Assembly (NCBI GenBank): GCA_026398535.1
Contig: JAPLSQ010000081.1
Location: forward strand, 1-64,000
Length of the DNA stretch: 64,000 bases
From: Candidatus Sumerlaeota bacterium
GTDB lineage: Bacteria; Sumerlaeota; Sumerlaeia; Sumerlaeales; Sumerlaeaceae
Direction of reading: 5' to 3'
The notes below the pieces were generated by a model. That model was not told where the DNA came from, made no database searches, and saw only the letters and a program-made list of their open reading frames with translations. Positions 9,493 to 21,576 of the stretch are shown here, piece after piece (positions within the stretch are counted from its first letter, which is position 1; each line of letters opens with the position of its first letter). The position numbers and the translations under genes were made by a program.

Positions 9493-9508
9493 CGCCGCCC
9501 TGACATGA

Positions 9509-10498
9509 TCAGCCCTTGATCAACTGCAGGATTTCATCAAACGTTTCGCAGTAATAATCGCACAATTCGCGCGTGCCGCTTTGAATGATGTTGCCCCCGC
9601 CAAATCCAATGACGGAATAGCCCGCCAGACGGATTGAACACACGCCCGCGCCGCTGTCTTCGATGCCCACAACGAAATCCCGGTCGGATGGTTCGATGCC
9701 CAGCCCCACGCGGCACGTCTCGGCATAAAGCCACGGATGGGGTTTGGGCGAAAGTTCGCCGAGCGTGCCCGCTTCGCCCTTGCGCAGCGGAAAGCCAGCC
9801 GAGATGATCGCGTCGTAGAACAGCTTCGGATCGCCCATGTTGAGCGCGCGGAAGGCGGAGAGAATTTCCGGCCATGCCTTTTCATAAAGACCCGATGTCA
9901 CAAGGCCGATCTTGACACCCATCGCCTTCAATTCAAAAAGGAACTCTTTGATGCCGGGAGAGGGGCGGAACGCGCCCTCGCGCCCGCCGCCGTTCATGAT
10001 GGCCTGAAGCTCGCGGTGCGTGTGCTCAAAATAGAAACCGCGGGCTTCCTCGACAGTTTTCGACGGCGCGTACTTGCGGATGCAGTATTGGAGATGCTCC
10101 GAGACACTGTGTCCCGAGACATAGGGCAGGTCGGCTTCCTCCAGCTCGAACTTCAGATTCCCAAGCAGGCTGGCCGTGGTCATCTGGATGATCCAAATCC
10201 AGAACTCTTCGCTGCGCACGCTCGTGCCGTCGAGATCCATCAGCACCGCTTTGACGGGTTTGCGCATCCGCACGGGATGAACCGGGTAATAGGCGGGATA
10301 ACCCATGGAGGATTTGACATAGGCAAGCGTGTGATCCGCGAAAGCGATGAACTCGACCTTGCGGTCGCCCGTGGCCGTCACCGACACCACACCGTCCCTG
10401 CCCGCGGCAAACACGCCGTCGCCGCAACGCTCAAGCGCGATGAAGCCCGACTCGCACGAGACGGGTCCTATCGCGGGAATATCAACCAGCACATCCAT
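9509..10498 (-). CDS. HAD-superfamily hydrolase (beta-phosphoglucomutase/phosphatase type)
   Basis: I chose the ATG at 10498, which has AAGGGA eight to nine bases upstream; the frame stays open to 10534. Of about 329 residues, the first 80 are unlike HAD enzymes and form a small beta-rich region. Then come HAD motif I (AVLMDLDGTSVRSEE, catalytic Asp near residue 88), motif II (IGLVTSG), the Lys motif (SPKPHPWLY) and motif IV (VVGIEDSGAGV). The helical cap between motifs I and II is of the type found in phosphoglycolate phosphatase and beta-phosphoglucomutase. The product is a soluble phosphatase or mutase of unknown substrate. The N-terminal extension is not part of the family and I do not recognise it. 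Confidence 0.8.
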   Translation of the reverse strand: MDVLVDIPAIGPVSCESGFIALERCGDGVFAAGRDGVVSVTATGDRKVEFIAFADHTLAYVKSSMGYPAYYPVHPVRMRKPVKAVLMDLDGTSVRSEEFWIWIIQMTTASLLGNLKFELEEADLPYVSGHSVSEHLQYCIRKYAPSKTVEEARGFYFEHTHRELQAIMNGGGREGAFRPSPGIKEFLFELKAMGVKIGLVTSGLYEKAWPEILSAFRALNMGDPKLFYDAIISAGFPLRKGEAGTLGELSPKPHPWLYAETCRVGLGIEPSDRDFVVGIEDSGAGVCSIRLAGYSVIGFGGGNIIQSGTRELCDYYCETFDEILQLIKG

Positions 10499-10705
10499 GC
10501 TCACAATCCCTTTCCGCCTGGAAGGCAAAACCATGTATGTGATCGTAAAACGCGCCGAATTGTCGTGAGCGATTGTCTGATAATGCCCGCCACGCTGACC
10601 ATGCCGCCGCGGCGGTGACAGGATCGGATATTCACGAAACTTGCGATTTTCGCGCGGCGCTCTGCGGCGGGGCGCAGAACGCGCCAGTCAATCCGCGCGC
10701 GTCCG

Positions 10706-10975
10706 CTACTTTCTGAGACCGAGCTTGTCGATAAGCTTGCGGTAACGCCCGATATCCGATTCGCGCAGATAGTTGAGCAGCCGCTTTCGCTGGCCAACAA
10801 GCATGAGCAGGCCGCGGCGCGAATGATGGTCTTTGGGATGAAGCTTGAAGTGTTCTGTGAGCGTCTTGATGCGCTCGGTGAGGATGGCGACTTGAACCTC
10901 CGGCGAGCCGGTGTCCTTGTCGTGCGTCTTGTTCGCCTCGATGACTTCCTTTTTCTTCGCGGCGGTAATGCTCAT
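10706..10975 (-). CDS. rpsO: Ribosomal protein S15
   Basis: The protein has 89 residues, the standard length. The whole chain is recognisable: [39 protein letters not shown] and [12 protein letters not shown]15 binds the central domain of 16S rRNA early in small-subunit assembly. AAGGGTG precedes the ATG. It is alone here; the pnp gene that often follows rpsO is absent, as the next gene downstream on this strand is the HAD hydrolase about 200 bases away. The 219-base upstream region could hold the autoregulatory leader known from other bacteria, but I could not identify its fold. Confidence 0.97.
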   Translation of the reverse strand: MSITAAKKKEVIEANKTHDKDTGSPEVQVAILTERIKTLTEHFKLHPKDHHSRRGLLMLVGQRKRLLNYLRESDIGRYRKLIDKLGLRK

Positions 10976-11114
10976 CGTGTTTCACCCTTCATATCTGTAA
11001 TCGCCCGCATCCCAGCATCCGCCGGGTGCCAGCGAAACGCCGAGAAATGGGTTCGGAGTACGGCTTACGCGCGGGGCAGGCAAAAATTCATTGTCGTCAA
11101 CTGAGGTTGCGAAG

Positions 11115-11141
11115 AATGTGAAAGGTGTGAAAAGTGTGAAG
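11115..11141. repeat. Three 9-bp tandem units (GTGTGAAA type)
   Basis: The units AATGTGAAA, GGTGTGAAA and AGTGTGAAG lie head to tail in the gap between rpsO and the receiver-phosphatase gene. No gene covers them. The period and size resemble the other short tandem blocks in this window. Confidence 0.65.
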
Positions 11142-11194
11142 TGCAGAGTTGTTGTTGGCGACATTTGTCCTTCACCCTTCTCACTATATTTGAT

Positions 11195-12381
11195 TTAATA
11201 CTGCTCTAATGCCAGGACGGAAATGTCATCCTCCGGCGCCGATTTGGCTCCCCACGCAAGCACGCAATCAACCAGTCCGTCGATGCAGTTTTGCAAAGGC
11301 ATGGTTTTGTATTGTTGCAGGCAATCCAAGATACGCTCAAAGCCGAATTCTTTGCCGTCCGGATCGGCGGCTTCCTTCAGTCCATCCGAGTAGAGGATCA
11401 ACCGGTCGCCCTTGTGCAGATTCACCGTGTGTTCATCATAGGTTTCGTCCTGCATGAAACCTATGGGCATGCTTTCGGTCTCGGTCACAAATGGTTCCGC
11501 GCCGGCCGGTTGGATGATAAGTTGCGGATGCCCCGCGGAGGCGTAGCAAAAGCTGGCCGTATCGAGGTCATAAATGCCATAGAGGATGGTAAAGTATTGT
11601 CCGCCTGTGGTTTCGCTGATGGGGAATTGCTCGTTGAGCCGTTTCAGCACCTTGGCGGGCGGAACCAGTTCATATTGATTCTTCCCGTCAGGGCTCCGGC
11701 GAAACAGCACGGACTGGCTGGGAACGGGTGAGAGAATCCGGCTGAGTGTGACGGCAAGCAGCGATGAAGAGACGCCATGACCGCTGACATCAAGCACATA
11801 TAAACCAACGTGGCGGGGTCCCAGCGCAAACACATTGAGCATGTCGCCGGCAAGGTCCTCGCATGATTTGAGTTTCCATGCCACGGTAAAGGCGTCAACG
11901 GGAGGAGGCGCGGCGGGCAGCATGGAAACTTGGATCCGGGCGGCGGCGGCCAGGTCGCGCCTCATTTTCTCGTTGACGTGCCCGAGTTCTTTGACGCGGG
12001 CGGAAAGCTGGGTCTCGAGCTGGATGATGCGCTCACCGGAATGAATGCGCGCGGCCAGCTCCCCGGGATAAAAAGGCTTGCCCACAAAATCATCGGCGCC
12101 CGCGGCAAATCCTTCCACAACGCTCTCCTTGTCGTTGCGCCCCGTGAGAAGGATGAAAAATGTGTAGTGGTCGCACGGATGGGCGCGCACGCGCCGGCAG
12201 AATTCAAGCCCGTCCACGCGCGGCATCATCCAGTCGCTGACGACGATCGGAAATTGTTCAGCCTGGTATTTCTCCCATGCCTCCTGACCGTCCACCGCGC
12301 TCACAACCTCGTGGCCGATTTTGCGGATGGACACCTCCAGCATCAGGCGTGAGGTCGCGTCATCATCAACGACCAGAATCT

Positions 12382-12385
<4 letters not shown>
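11195..12385 (-). CDS. Response regulator with PP2C-type (RsbU/SpoIIE) serine phosphatase output
   Basis: The protein has 396 residues. The N-terminal receiver (about 1-120) has the acidic pair DDD, phospho-acceptor Asp51 in VVSDWMMPRVDG, and the conserved Thr/Lys in LLTGRND and GKPFYPGE. A short coiled linker (122-150) leads to a SpoIIE-type PP2C domain with the metal-binding motifs SCEDLAGDML, LYVLDVSGHGV, SAGHPQL and LYSDGLKEA. Such proteins dephosphorylate anti-anti-sigma (RsbV-like) proteins when the receiver is phosphorylated. It overlaps the upstream hybrid kinase by four bases (ATGA), so that kinase is its likely phosphodonor. No RsbV-like target is encoded nearby. Confidence 0.92.
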
Positions 12386-14916
<2,531 letters not shown>

Positions 14917-15109
14917 GCTCTTTTCTGCCTGATATCAATCCAAGTCCTGATAGATGACGCTGTCGCGAATGTAAATTGCAACGATTAACCTGCGGGAAAA
15001 AAAGACTTCACTTACAACCCAACTCGCGTTCAATCTCCATCATCTGCTTCAACGAATCCAATAATAAACCAAATTCAACAGGCAAGTGATAGCTTGCACG
15101 GCGGATTAA

Positions 15110-16606
15110 ATGATAAAAAATGATTTAAAAAACCAAATAGAAGCTTTCGTGGCGCAGCACAGCGAATCCATCACCGGCGGACTGAGTTCCATTCTTAAAT
15201 TTCCGACAATCAGCGGAGGCGCAACATCCGCCGACGCAGGCGAGACAGACAATTATGCCCGCGCTGTCGAGAATTGCATGAATTTCCTGCACGAAGAGGC
15301 GGAAAAGATGGGGTTGTCATGGCGCAACCACGCCAACCGCGTCGCCGTCATTCAGTTCGGCCCCGACGATATGCCATTCGTCGGCCTGCCCGTCCATATC
15401 GACGTCGTCCCGCCCGGGGATGGATGGACACATGATCCGTTTGGCGGCGTTGTTGAAAACGGAGCCATATGGGGACGGGGCAGCCAGGACAACAAGTGCG
15501 CCGTCATCCAGATGCTGTGGGCGCTGGCCACACTCAAGGCGATCAACAAGCCGCTTGTCAGGGGCGCCCGCATCATCGCGGGAACATCCGAGGAAACCGG
15601 CGACTGGAGCGACCTCGATCTCTATCATAATGCCGAACCCCAGCCGGAAATGTCAATCGTCCCCGATGCGCTTTTCCCGATCATCGTCGGCGAAAAAGGC
15701 GTCATGAACGTGCGGGTGGTGGCTGAGCTGCCCGGCGACACAGGCGGATTCGCCGGCGAATACAGGTTCGCGCGGGCGTCCGCGGGCGAGAGGGCGAACA
15801 TTGTGCCCTGCAACGCGCAACTGTGTTTTGCCGGCGCGCCATCGCTCGATCCGGCGCCGCTCGAAAACGAACTCAAGCGCTTCCTCGACCGAAATGCCGG
15901 CGCCAGCGCCTTATTCTCACGCAATCCCGATAATGGCGAAGTCATCATTACGTTCGCCGGCAAAAACGCGCACGGAAGCATGCCGGAAGCCGGCCACAAC
16001 GCGGCGCTCGACCTGCTCTTATTCATGACGCAGAGCGGTTTTGTCTCGGACGATGAGGCTGATGTGGCGCAATTCCTCTACGATTGCGGCAATGATTTTT
16101 CCGGCGACCGCCTTGGAATCGCCTCAACTCACCCGTTTATCGGCCCCACCACGGTCAATCTTGGCATTCTTAAATGGCGCGCCGGCGAACAAGCCGACGT
16201 CATCTTCAACATCCGCAACACCATGGGACTCGCATATGACGACGCGTTGCGGCACATCAACGATGCCGTCGAGGAATTCAGCGACGAAACCGGTTTCGAC
16301 ATGACAGCGCGATCCGAGTCAAAAATGTACAACGCCATTTACACTGATCCCCAGGAACATACCGAATTCATTGATGCGCTGAAAGAAGCATGGAGCGCGT
16401 TCACCGGCAGGGAGGCGGCTCTTGCGGCCATCGGCAGCACAACCTACGCCAAGGCGTTCCCGGATGCCGTCAACTTTGGCCCGCTCGATCCTGAAGAAGC
16501 GCCGGAACTCGCCCACATGGCAAACGAACACGTCACCATCGATCATCACCTGCGCAACGTCAAAATCTACGCCTACGCCCTCACAAAGCTCTGCACACAA
16601 TCCTGA
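15110..16606 (+). CDS. M20-family metallodipeptidase (PepV-like)
   Basis: The protein has 498 residues, close to the size of PepV/Xaa-His dipeptidases. Metal-binding signatures are HIDVVPPGDGW (His96), GRGSQDNKC (Asp127, bridging), and TSEETGDW (Glu161 as general base, Glu162 as ligand). A late GSTTYAKAFPDAVNFGP and a final HMANEHVTIDHHL supply the remaining ligand. The lid domain between these is present, including the NAHGSMPEAGHNA motif near its start. It cleaves dipeptides or related N-terminal amides in the cytosol. The second Asp of the common DDK triplet is Asn here, which does not remove a ligand. It is divergent from the kinase operon, sharing a 190-base intergenic region. Confidence 0.88.
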   Translation: MIKNDLKNQIEAFVAQHSESITGGLSSILKFPTISGGATSADAGETDNYARAVENCMNFLHEEAEKMGLSWRNHANRVAVIQFGPDDMPFVGLPVHIDVVPPGDGWTHDPFGGVVENGAIWGRGSQDNKCAVIQMLWALATLKAINKPLVRGARIIAGTSEETGDWSDLDLYHNAEPQPEMSIVPDALFPIIVGEKGVMNVRVVAELPGDTGGFAGEYRFARASAGERANIVPCNAQLCFAGAPSLDPAPLENELKRFLDRNAGASALFSRNPDNGEVIITFAGKNAHGSMPEAGHNAALDLLLFMTQSGFVSDDEADVAQFLYDCGNDFSGDRLGIASTHPFIGPTTVNLGILKWRAGEQADVIFNIRNTMGLAYDDALRHINDAVEEFSDETGFDMTARSESKMYNAIYTDPQEHTEFIDALKEAWSAFTGREAALAAIGSTTYAKAFPDAVNFGPLDPEEAPELAHMANEHVTIDHHLRNVKIYAYALTKLCTQS

Positions 16607-16756
16607 TAGAGTATCAAGCGTGGCATGTCTTGGTTCACGCCCATGGCGGCCGGATCCCCTAATTTTCAGGCGGGGCACGCCCGTTTGCTGGTGGACTTCA
16701 GCCGGTCATAATCGCCTTTCACGAATTCCTGACTGTCATAGCAGCGATTTGCCAGC

Positions 16757-16778
16757 GGAATTCTGAATTCAGAATTCC
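16757..16778. promoter_or_regulatory. Perfect 22-bp palindrome before the helical-repeat protein
   Basis: Each half is GGAATTCTGAA followed by its exact reverse complement, with no gap. It ends 22 bases before the GTG start at 16801. Position and symmetry suggest an operator for a dimeric regulator; the regulator is unknown. Confidence 0.5.
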
Positions 16779-16800
16779 CGGTTCGTGTTAATAATCCATT

Positions 16801-18924
16801 GTGGCAGACAATTACAAGTCTCTGATTGCCGGATTGCTTTGCGCCATGCAATGTTTGCGCGTCGTCTGCGGCGCGGACGCCGCCCTGGCCGCGCGCGATG
16901 AATACGCCGAGCAATTGCGTGCGGCGCAGGAGCGCATGGCGAGCGAGAAACCCGGCGCTCCCGAAAGCTTGACGCGCGATGCGCTCACCGCGATGTGCGC
17001 GGGCGACGCTGCGCGGCTGGCGGGCTTATATGAACAGGCGCGCACCCAAGAGCAAGCCGCGGGCGTCAACAAGGGCCTGCGCCAGAGCGATTCCATTCTC
17101 TATCTCTACAATAACAGCATGCTGCGCGACCGCGAGTCCTATCTGCGCGCCATGGAAGCCGCCGCAAAGAACACAAGCAGCGGCGAACTGCGCACGCGCA
17201 TCACCCTGGCGATCCTCAATGACGAGTATTATGAAATCAACCAGCTCAAGGGCGAAAACCGGTTCAACAAATTCACGCGCATATTCAACCGCGCCTCATC
17301 AAGCCTCAGCCGGCTGGCGCTGCTGCAACCGCAGGACGCGGCCCAGCTTCTGCTCGATGGTGTCTATAGTTTCCGCAAGGCGCGCGCCTCGACAGACCGC
17401 GAGCGCCGTATGATTTTCCTGGCCCGCGAGTTTCTGGAAAAATATCCGGAAGCCCCTGAAGCGGCCGAGGTCGTGCAATTGCAGAGCCAGCTCGAAGAAA
17501 AACTGACCGGCGACCGCGCGCAACGCGAGAAAACCGCAGGAATCATCTATCTGCATCGCGGACAGTTCGTGCCCGCGGAATTCCATCTCGAAAACGCCGC
17601 ATTGATCAGCCCGCAGGATGCCGCGATCGCAACATTGCTTCAACAGGCGCGCACCGGCCGCACAGAAGCTGAGGAGGCCGGCGAAGCCTCCATGGCGGTT
17701 TCACAAGCCGAAACCAGATTTTCGGCCGCCGAAACCACGGCGCTTGCAAAATGCGCCCGCGCGCTAATGGCCGGAAAACCGGAAAAACTGGAGGAGGCCG
17801 GCGCGTCATCGCCAGCCGTAAGCGACTCCGCCATGTACGCCGCGGCGGCGTGGCTGGAGCGGGCGGGCAGACACGACGACGCGCTTGCACAACTGACCGC
17901 CACCGCAAGGGATTATCCCGACACGCCCGGCGGACGCGCCGCCGCGGCGCTCTGGCAGAATCTCAGCTACAATCTCGGTAAACAATACGACGACGCGGCA
18001 GCCGAAATGCTGAAGCTGCGCCAGAAATACATCCTGACCGGCAACCGCCAAACCGACGAAACGGGTTACATGATGGGCAGCGCGGCGCTGCAAAGCGCCG
18101 GACAGTCAGTGTCGGGCATCCCCGCCCTGTTCCTGACCGACATCCTGGTGCGCGGCGTCACGGAACAGTTCAAAACACAGATCGAAACAGACGCGGTCAT
18201 CAACGCCGGGGCGCGCTACATCCGGCGTTACCCCGCAACGCTGCGCGCCAGAGAGGTCGCCGCTGAAGTGGCGAGCCTCTCGGCCAAATCCGGACACGAA
18301 CAGCGCTCAGCCGATTACCTGGAAGCCGCCGGGAACGCCACACCTGAACAACAGGCCAAATTGCGCGAGAATGAAGCCAGAAAATACTTCGACAACGCGA
18401 TGAGCGCCGCCGATCCGGCAGACAAAAAAACGTTTCTCACCCACGTCACCAGCAACTTCAACGACACCAAAATCGCGCGGACGGCGCGCAAGGAACTCGA
18501 CAAAATGCCGCCGACAATCGGTGAAAACTCGATCGTGCTTGCCAAGAAGGTTCTCGCGCGCGACCAGACGCTGGCGCAACTGCTGGGCATGCCGCCTGAA
18601 CTCATCGACGGTTCCAAGGCCAACGGCGAGATCACCAATGAAGGCGTTGCCATACGAGGCGACGGATCAGAACTGTCATACAAACTTGCGGGAAAAGATG
18701 ATTTCGAGAAGCGGAAAGTGCCGCCCGCAACCCGCGGCGCCGCCCTCGCCCGCGCCAATGAATTGAGCGGCCTGACCGGATTTCAAACCGAGGGCGGACA
18801 GGCGATGCGCCGGCGCATATTCCCCTTCGCCATCGAGGGCGGAGCCGGCGGCAGCGGCGTCGAAATCGCGCCCAAACTCGTACCCTACAAGGACAACGAG
18901 AAGGACAACCGCTACTTTAAGTAA
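16801..18924 (+). CDS. Secreted helical-repeat (TPR-like) protein of unknown function
   Basis: The protein has 707 residues. The start is a GTG without a clear ribosome-binding site; residues 1-25 (SLIAGLLCAMQCLRVVCGADA) look like a signal peptide, which supports it. The mature protein is almost entirely Ala/Glu/Arg-rich helices. TPR-like pairs can be seen, for example AGIIYLHRGQFVPAEFHLENA and YNLGKQYDDAAAEMLKLRQKY, alternating with phrases such as YPEAPEAAEV and YPDTPGGRAAA that are typical of outer-membrane TPR proteins. It is probably a periplasmic scaffold. I recognise no named family. It stands alone between the dipeptidase and the YqhD-like gene. Confidence 0.8.
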   Translation: MADNYKSLIAGLLCAMQCLRVVCGADAALAARDEYAEQLRAAQERMASEKPGAPESLTRDALTAMCAGDAARLAGLYEQARTQEQAAGVNKGLRQSDSILYLYNNSMLRDRESYLRAMEAAAKNTSSGELRTRITLAILNDEYYEINQLKGENRFNKFTRIFNRASSSLSRLALLQPQDAAQLLLDGVYSFRKARASTDRERRMIFLAREFLEKYPEAPEAAEVVQLQSQLEEKLTGDRAQREKTAGIIYLHRGQFVPAEFHLENAALISPQDAAIATLLQQARTGRTEAEEAGEASMAVSQAETRFSAAETTALAKCARALMAGKPEKLEEAGASSPAVSDSAMYAAAAWLERAGRHDDALAQLTATARDYPDTPGGRAAAALWQNLSYNLGKQYDDAAAEMLKLRQKYILTGNRQTDETGYMMGSAALQSAGQSVSGIPALFLTDILVRGVTEQFKTQIETDAVINAGARYIRRYPATLRAREVAAEVASLSAKSGHEQRSADYLEAAGNATPEQQAKLRENEARKYFDNAMSAADPADKKTFLTHVTSNFNDTKIARTARKELDKMPPTIGENSIVLAKKVLARDQTLAQLLGMPPELIDGSKANGEITNEGVAIRGDGSELSYKLAGKDDFEKRKVPPATRGAALARANELSGLTGFQTEGGQAMRRRIFPFAIEGGAGGSGVEIAPKLVPYKDNEKDNRYFK

Positions 18925-19046
18925 CATGCGCGCGCCAAATCGGAACTGAGAGTGGCGCTGAATCTCCAGAGCGGCAGTAGAATGTTGACTAATCCGCGGG
19001 CGCGGCCGATATCTCCGCAACGAAATCAAATCCCGCGAGGCGCGCC

Positions 19047-20204
19047 ATGTTTAATTTTTCATATCACAATCCCGTAAACATCATCTTCGGCAAAGGAACG
19101 ATCTGCCAGCTCGCTGAGCTGCTGCCAAAAGACGGCAATATTATGCTCGTTTATGGAGGCGGATCAATCAAGCGCAATGGCGTATACGACCAGGTGATCA
19201 AGGCCGCCCCGGGCCGCCGCCTGATCGAATTCTCCGGCATCGAGCCAAACCCGCGTTATGAAACACTGATGCGCGCGGTCGAGGTTGTGAAACGCGAAAA
19301 GATCAATTTTCTATTGGCTGTCGGCGGCGGGTCGGTGATCGACGGTGTGAAATTCATCGCAGCGGCGGCGTTATGGCAGGGCGCCGATCCATGGGACTTC
19401 ATGCCCGATCACGGCCAGGCGGTGCGCGCTGCCCTGCCACTTGGCGTCGTGCTCACCCTGCCTGCCACAGGATCGGAGATGAATCCCAATTCTGTCGTGA
19501 CGCGCGAATCAACACGGGAAAAACTCTTTTTCGGCAGTCCCCATGTCATGCCGCATTTTTCCATTCTCGATCCTGAAACCACTTACACCCTGCCGCCGCG
19601 CCAGACGGCAAACGGAGCTATCGACGCTTTTGTGCATGTCATGGAGCAGTACATGACCTGTCCGGCCGGCGCCCCGTTGCAGGACCGCCAAGCCGAGGCC
19701 GTGCTGCTCACACTTATCGAGGCTGGACCGAAAGCGCTGGAGCATCCGAATGACTACGACACGCGCGCCAGCCTGATGTGGGCCGCCACACAGGCGCTCA
19801 ACGGATTGATCGGTTGCGGCGTGCCGCATGACTGGACAACACACATGATCGGGCATGAAATCACCGCGCTTTACGGTCTCGATCATGCCGTCACACTCGC
19901 CATCGTTCTGCCCGCCGTGTGGCGCCACAAACGCCAACACAAGGCCGCCAAACTGCTTCAGTACGCCGCGCGCGTATGGGGCATCCGCGACGGAGATGAA
20001 GACGCCCGCATCAACGCCGCGATTGAAAAGACAGAAAAATTCTTCCAGTCGCTCGGTGTGGCAACGCGCCTGAAAGACTACGACGTCAAAAACGGCCTTG
20101 GCGCAATCGCGCAACAATGCGAGAAACACGGCCTGCCACTCGGCGAACACCAGGACATCTGGCGCAAGGACGTGGAGACAATCATTGATCTGTGCCGCGA
20201 GTGA
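19047..20204 (+). CDS. yqhD: Iron-dependent NADPH alcohol/aldehyde dehydrogenase (YqhD/BDH type)
   Basis: The protein has 385 residues, the normal length for class III (iron) alcohol dehydrogenases. The NADP-binding GGGSVIDGVKFIAA and LPATGSEMNPNSVVT are clear. The metal site includes NGAIDAFVHVMEQY and GVPHDWTTHMIGHEITALYGLDHAVTLAIVLP. The latter block and the LLQYAARVWGI segment match E. coli YqhD and clostridial butanol dehydrogenases closely. The family reduces short and toxic aldehydes (for example butanal or methylglyoxal-derived aldehydes) with NADPH in the cytosol. GAGG precedes the ATG by eight bases. A zinc alcohol dehydrogenase lies convergently next to it. Confidence 0.92.
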   Translation: MFNFSYHNPVNIIFGKGTICQLAELLPKDGNIMLVYGGGSIKRNGVYDQVIKAAPGRRLIEFSGIEPNPRYETLMRAVEVVKREKINFLLAVGGGSVIDGVKFIAAAALWQGADPWDFMPDHGQAVRAALPLGVVLTLPATGSEMNPNSVVTRESTREKLFFGSPHVMPHFSILDPETTYTLPPRQTANGAIDAFVHVMEQYMTCPAGAPLQDRQAEAVLLTLIEAGPKALEHPNDYDTRASLMWAATQALNGLIGCGVPHDWTTHMIGHEITALYGLDHAVTLAIVLPAVWRHKRQHKAAKLLQYAARVWGIRDGDEDARINAAIEKTEKFFQSLGVATRLKDYDVKNGLGAIAQQCEKHGLPLGEHQDIWRKDVETIIDLCRE

Positions 20205-20309
20205 TTGATATCGGGCATCAAGGCGGATAGTCCCCGCCACAACATCAATATGGGCTGCCGCGGCTTGCGGCCGATTTCACAGAGCACACACTCCCGCGCC
20301 CGCCCGTGG

Positions 20310-21335
20310 TCACGCCCACGGGTCGATCATGATTTTGACATGCTTGTGTTTTGCGTGTTGGTGACAATCGATCGCTTCCTCGAGCCTGTCAAGCGGCATG
20401 ACGCTGCTGACGATGCGCTCACAATCAATCTTGCCCGCCTCGATGATCCGCACAGCGCGCTCAAGCGTGCACGGCGGCATTTTAGCTGCGATGATGCTCA
20501 ATTCCCGCGCGAACATGTCATAAGGCGTCACGCTGATTTGCTCCTCTTCAGGGCAAACGCCAAAAATCATGAGCGTTCCGCCGCGCTTGAGCAGGGGCAG
20601 ACTCTCCTGGATGGCTTTGGCCGTTCCCGTGGCATCAATGACGTAATCCACGCCCAGCGGCTCGATTTCCATGACCGCCTTCTGCCAGCCCGCCTTCTCC
20701 GCGTCGATCACATGATCCGCTCCAAGTTTCTTCGCAAGCCGCCCACGCATCGGGATGATCTCGGTCTGGATGAGTTTCGTCGCGACGCTGTGCTTGATAA
20801 GATCCGTCCACAATAATCCCACGGAACCCGCGCCAAGAATCATCACACTGCGACAGGCTTTGAAGTTGAGCCGGTCGTAACCGTTCAACACACACGCAAG
20901 AGTTTCCGCGATGATACCGCCTTTCCTGCCAATCTTGCCGGAAGCCTTGTGGCAATGCGATTCGGGCGCGATTGTGTACTGCGCGAATCCGCCGCACCGG
21001 GCATAACCAATAATCGTGGGATTGTGGCAGAGATTTGTCCGGCGTTCTTTGCAGAAAACGCACACGCCGCAGCCAACGACAGGATCGATGCTGATGTTGT
21101 CGCCAGCCCGGACTGACTTCACTCCCCTGCCCATCTCCACAACCTCGCCATAAATTTCATGACCGAGCACCTGCGGCGGCATTGCCAGCGGCACCTCGCC
21201 CTTGAAGATGTGAACATCCGTTCCGCAGACGCCGCAACCGAGAACCTTGATTCGAACTTCACCCGCCTTCGGCTTGGGAATGGGCATCTCCCTGACATCA
21301 AGCCGGTTCGGCGCCGTCCACACCGCTGCTTTCAT
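20310..21335 (-). CDS. Zinc-dependent medium-chain alcohol/polyol dehydrogenase
   Basis: The protein has 341 residues counted from the ATG at 21335 (AAGGG seven bases upstream; an in-frame GTG precedes it). The catalytic zinc site is GCGVCGTDVH and LGHE (Cys37, His59, Glu60). All four structural-zinc Cys are present in VVGCGVCVFCKERRTNLC (89, 92, 95, 103). The cofactor motif MILGAGSVGLL follows. This is the pattern of sorbitol, threonine and related NAD(P)-dependent dehydrogenases. The substrate is not readable. It converges with the YqhD-like gene and has no polyol transporter or kinase beside it. Confidence 0.9.
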   Translation of the reverse strand: MKAAVWTAPNRLDVREMPIPKPKAGEVRIKVLGCGVCGTDVHIFKGEVPLAMPPQVLGHEIYGEVVEMGRGVKSVRAGDNISIDPVVGCGVCVFCKERRTNLCHNPTIIGYARCGGFAQYTIAPESHCHKASGKIGRKGGIIAETLACVLNGYDRLNFKACRSVMILGAGSVGLLWTDLIKHSVATKLIQTEIIPMRGRLAKKLGADHVIDAEKAGWQKAVMEIEPLGVDYVIDATGTAKAIQESLPLLKRGGTLMIFGVCPEEEQISVTPYDMFARELSIIAAKMPPCTLERAVRIIEAGKIDCERIVSSVMPLDRLEEAIDCHQHAKHKHVKIMIDPWA

Positions 21336-21489
21336 CACAATTCCCTTTCATACTTGTTCCGTTCAAATATGGAACCTCTGTAAAACACATAATGGCCGGA
21401 TGATGAAAGAAGAATCCGCAGCGGCGTATTTTCACAACCTGTGCCGCTCATGATAAAAACCTTTTGTCTCACCTTTCTTTTGACCGTTC

Positions 21490-21519
21490 TTGACAAGCTT
21501 CATCCGGCAGGCGCAATAT
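21490..21519 (+). promoter_or_regulatory. Possible sigma-70 promoter
   Basis: TTGACA at 21490-21495, an 18-base spacer, then CAATAT at 21514-21519. The -35 box is perfect and the -10 box weak. It lies 58 bases upstream of the gene at 21577. Confidence 0.35.
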
Positions 21520-21576
21520 CATGGACGAAATGACGCATGAACGCGTCATCTTGTTTCCATAAGGAACCTGAATGCC

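Noticed and set aside
10976..11194. S15 autoregulatory leader or small RNA upstream of rpsO
   Set aside because: I could not recognise a pseudoknot or conserved fold, so it is not called.
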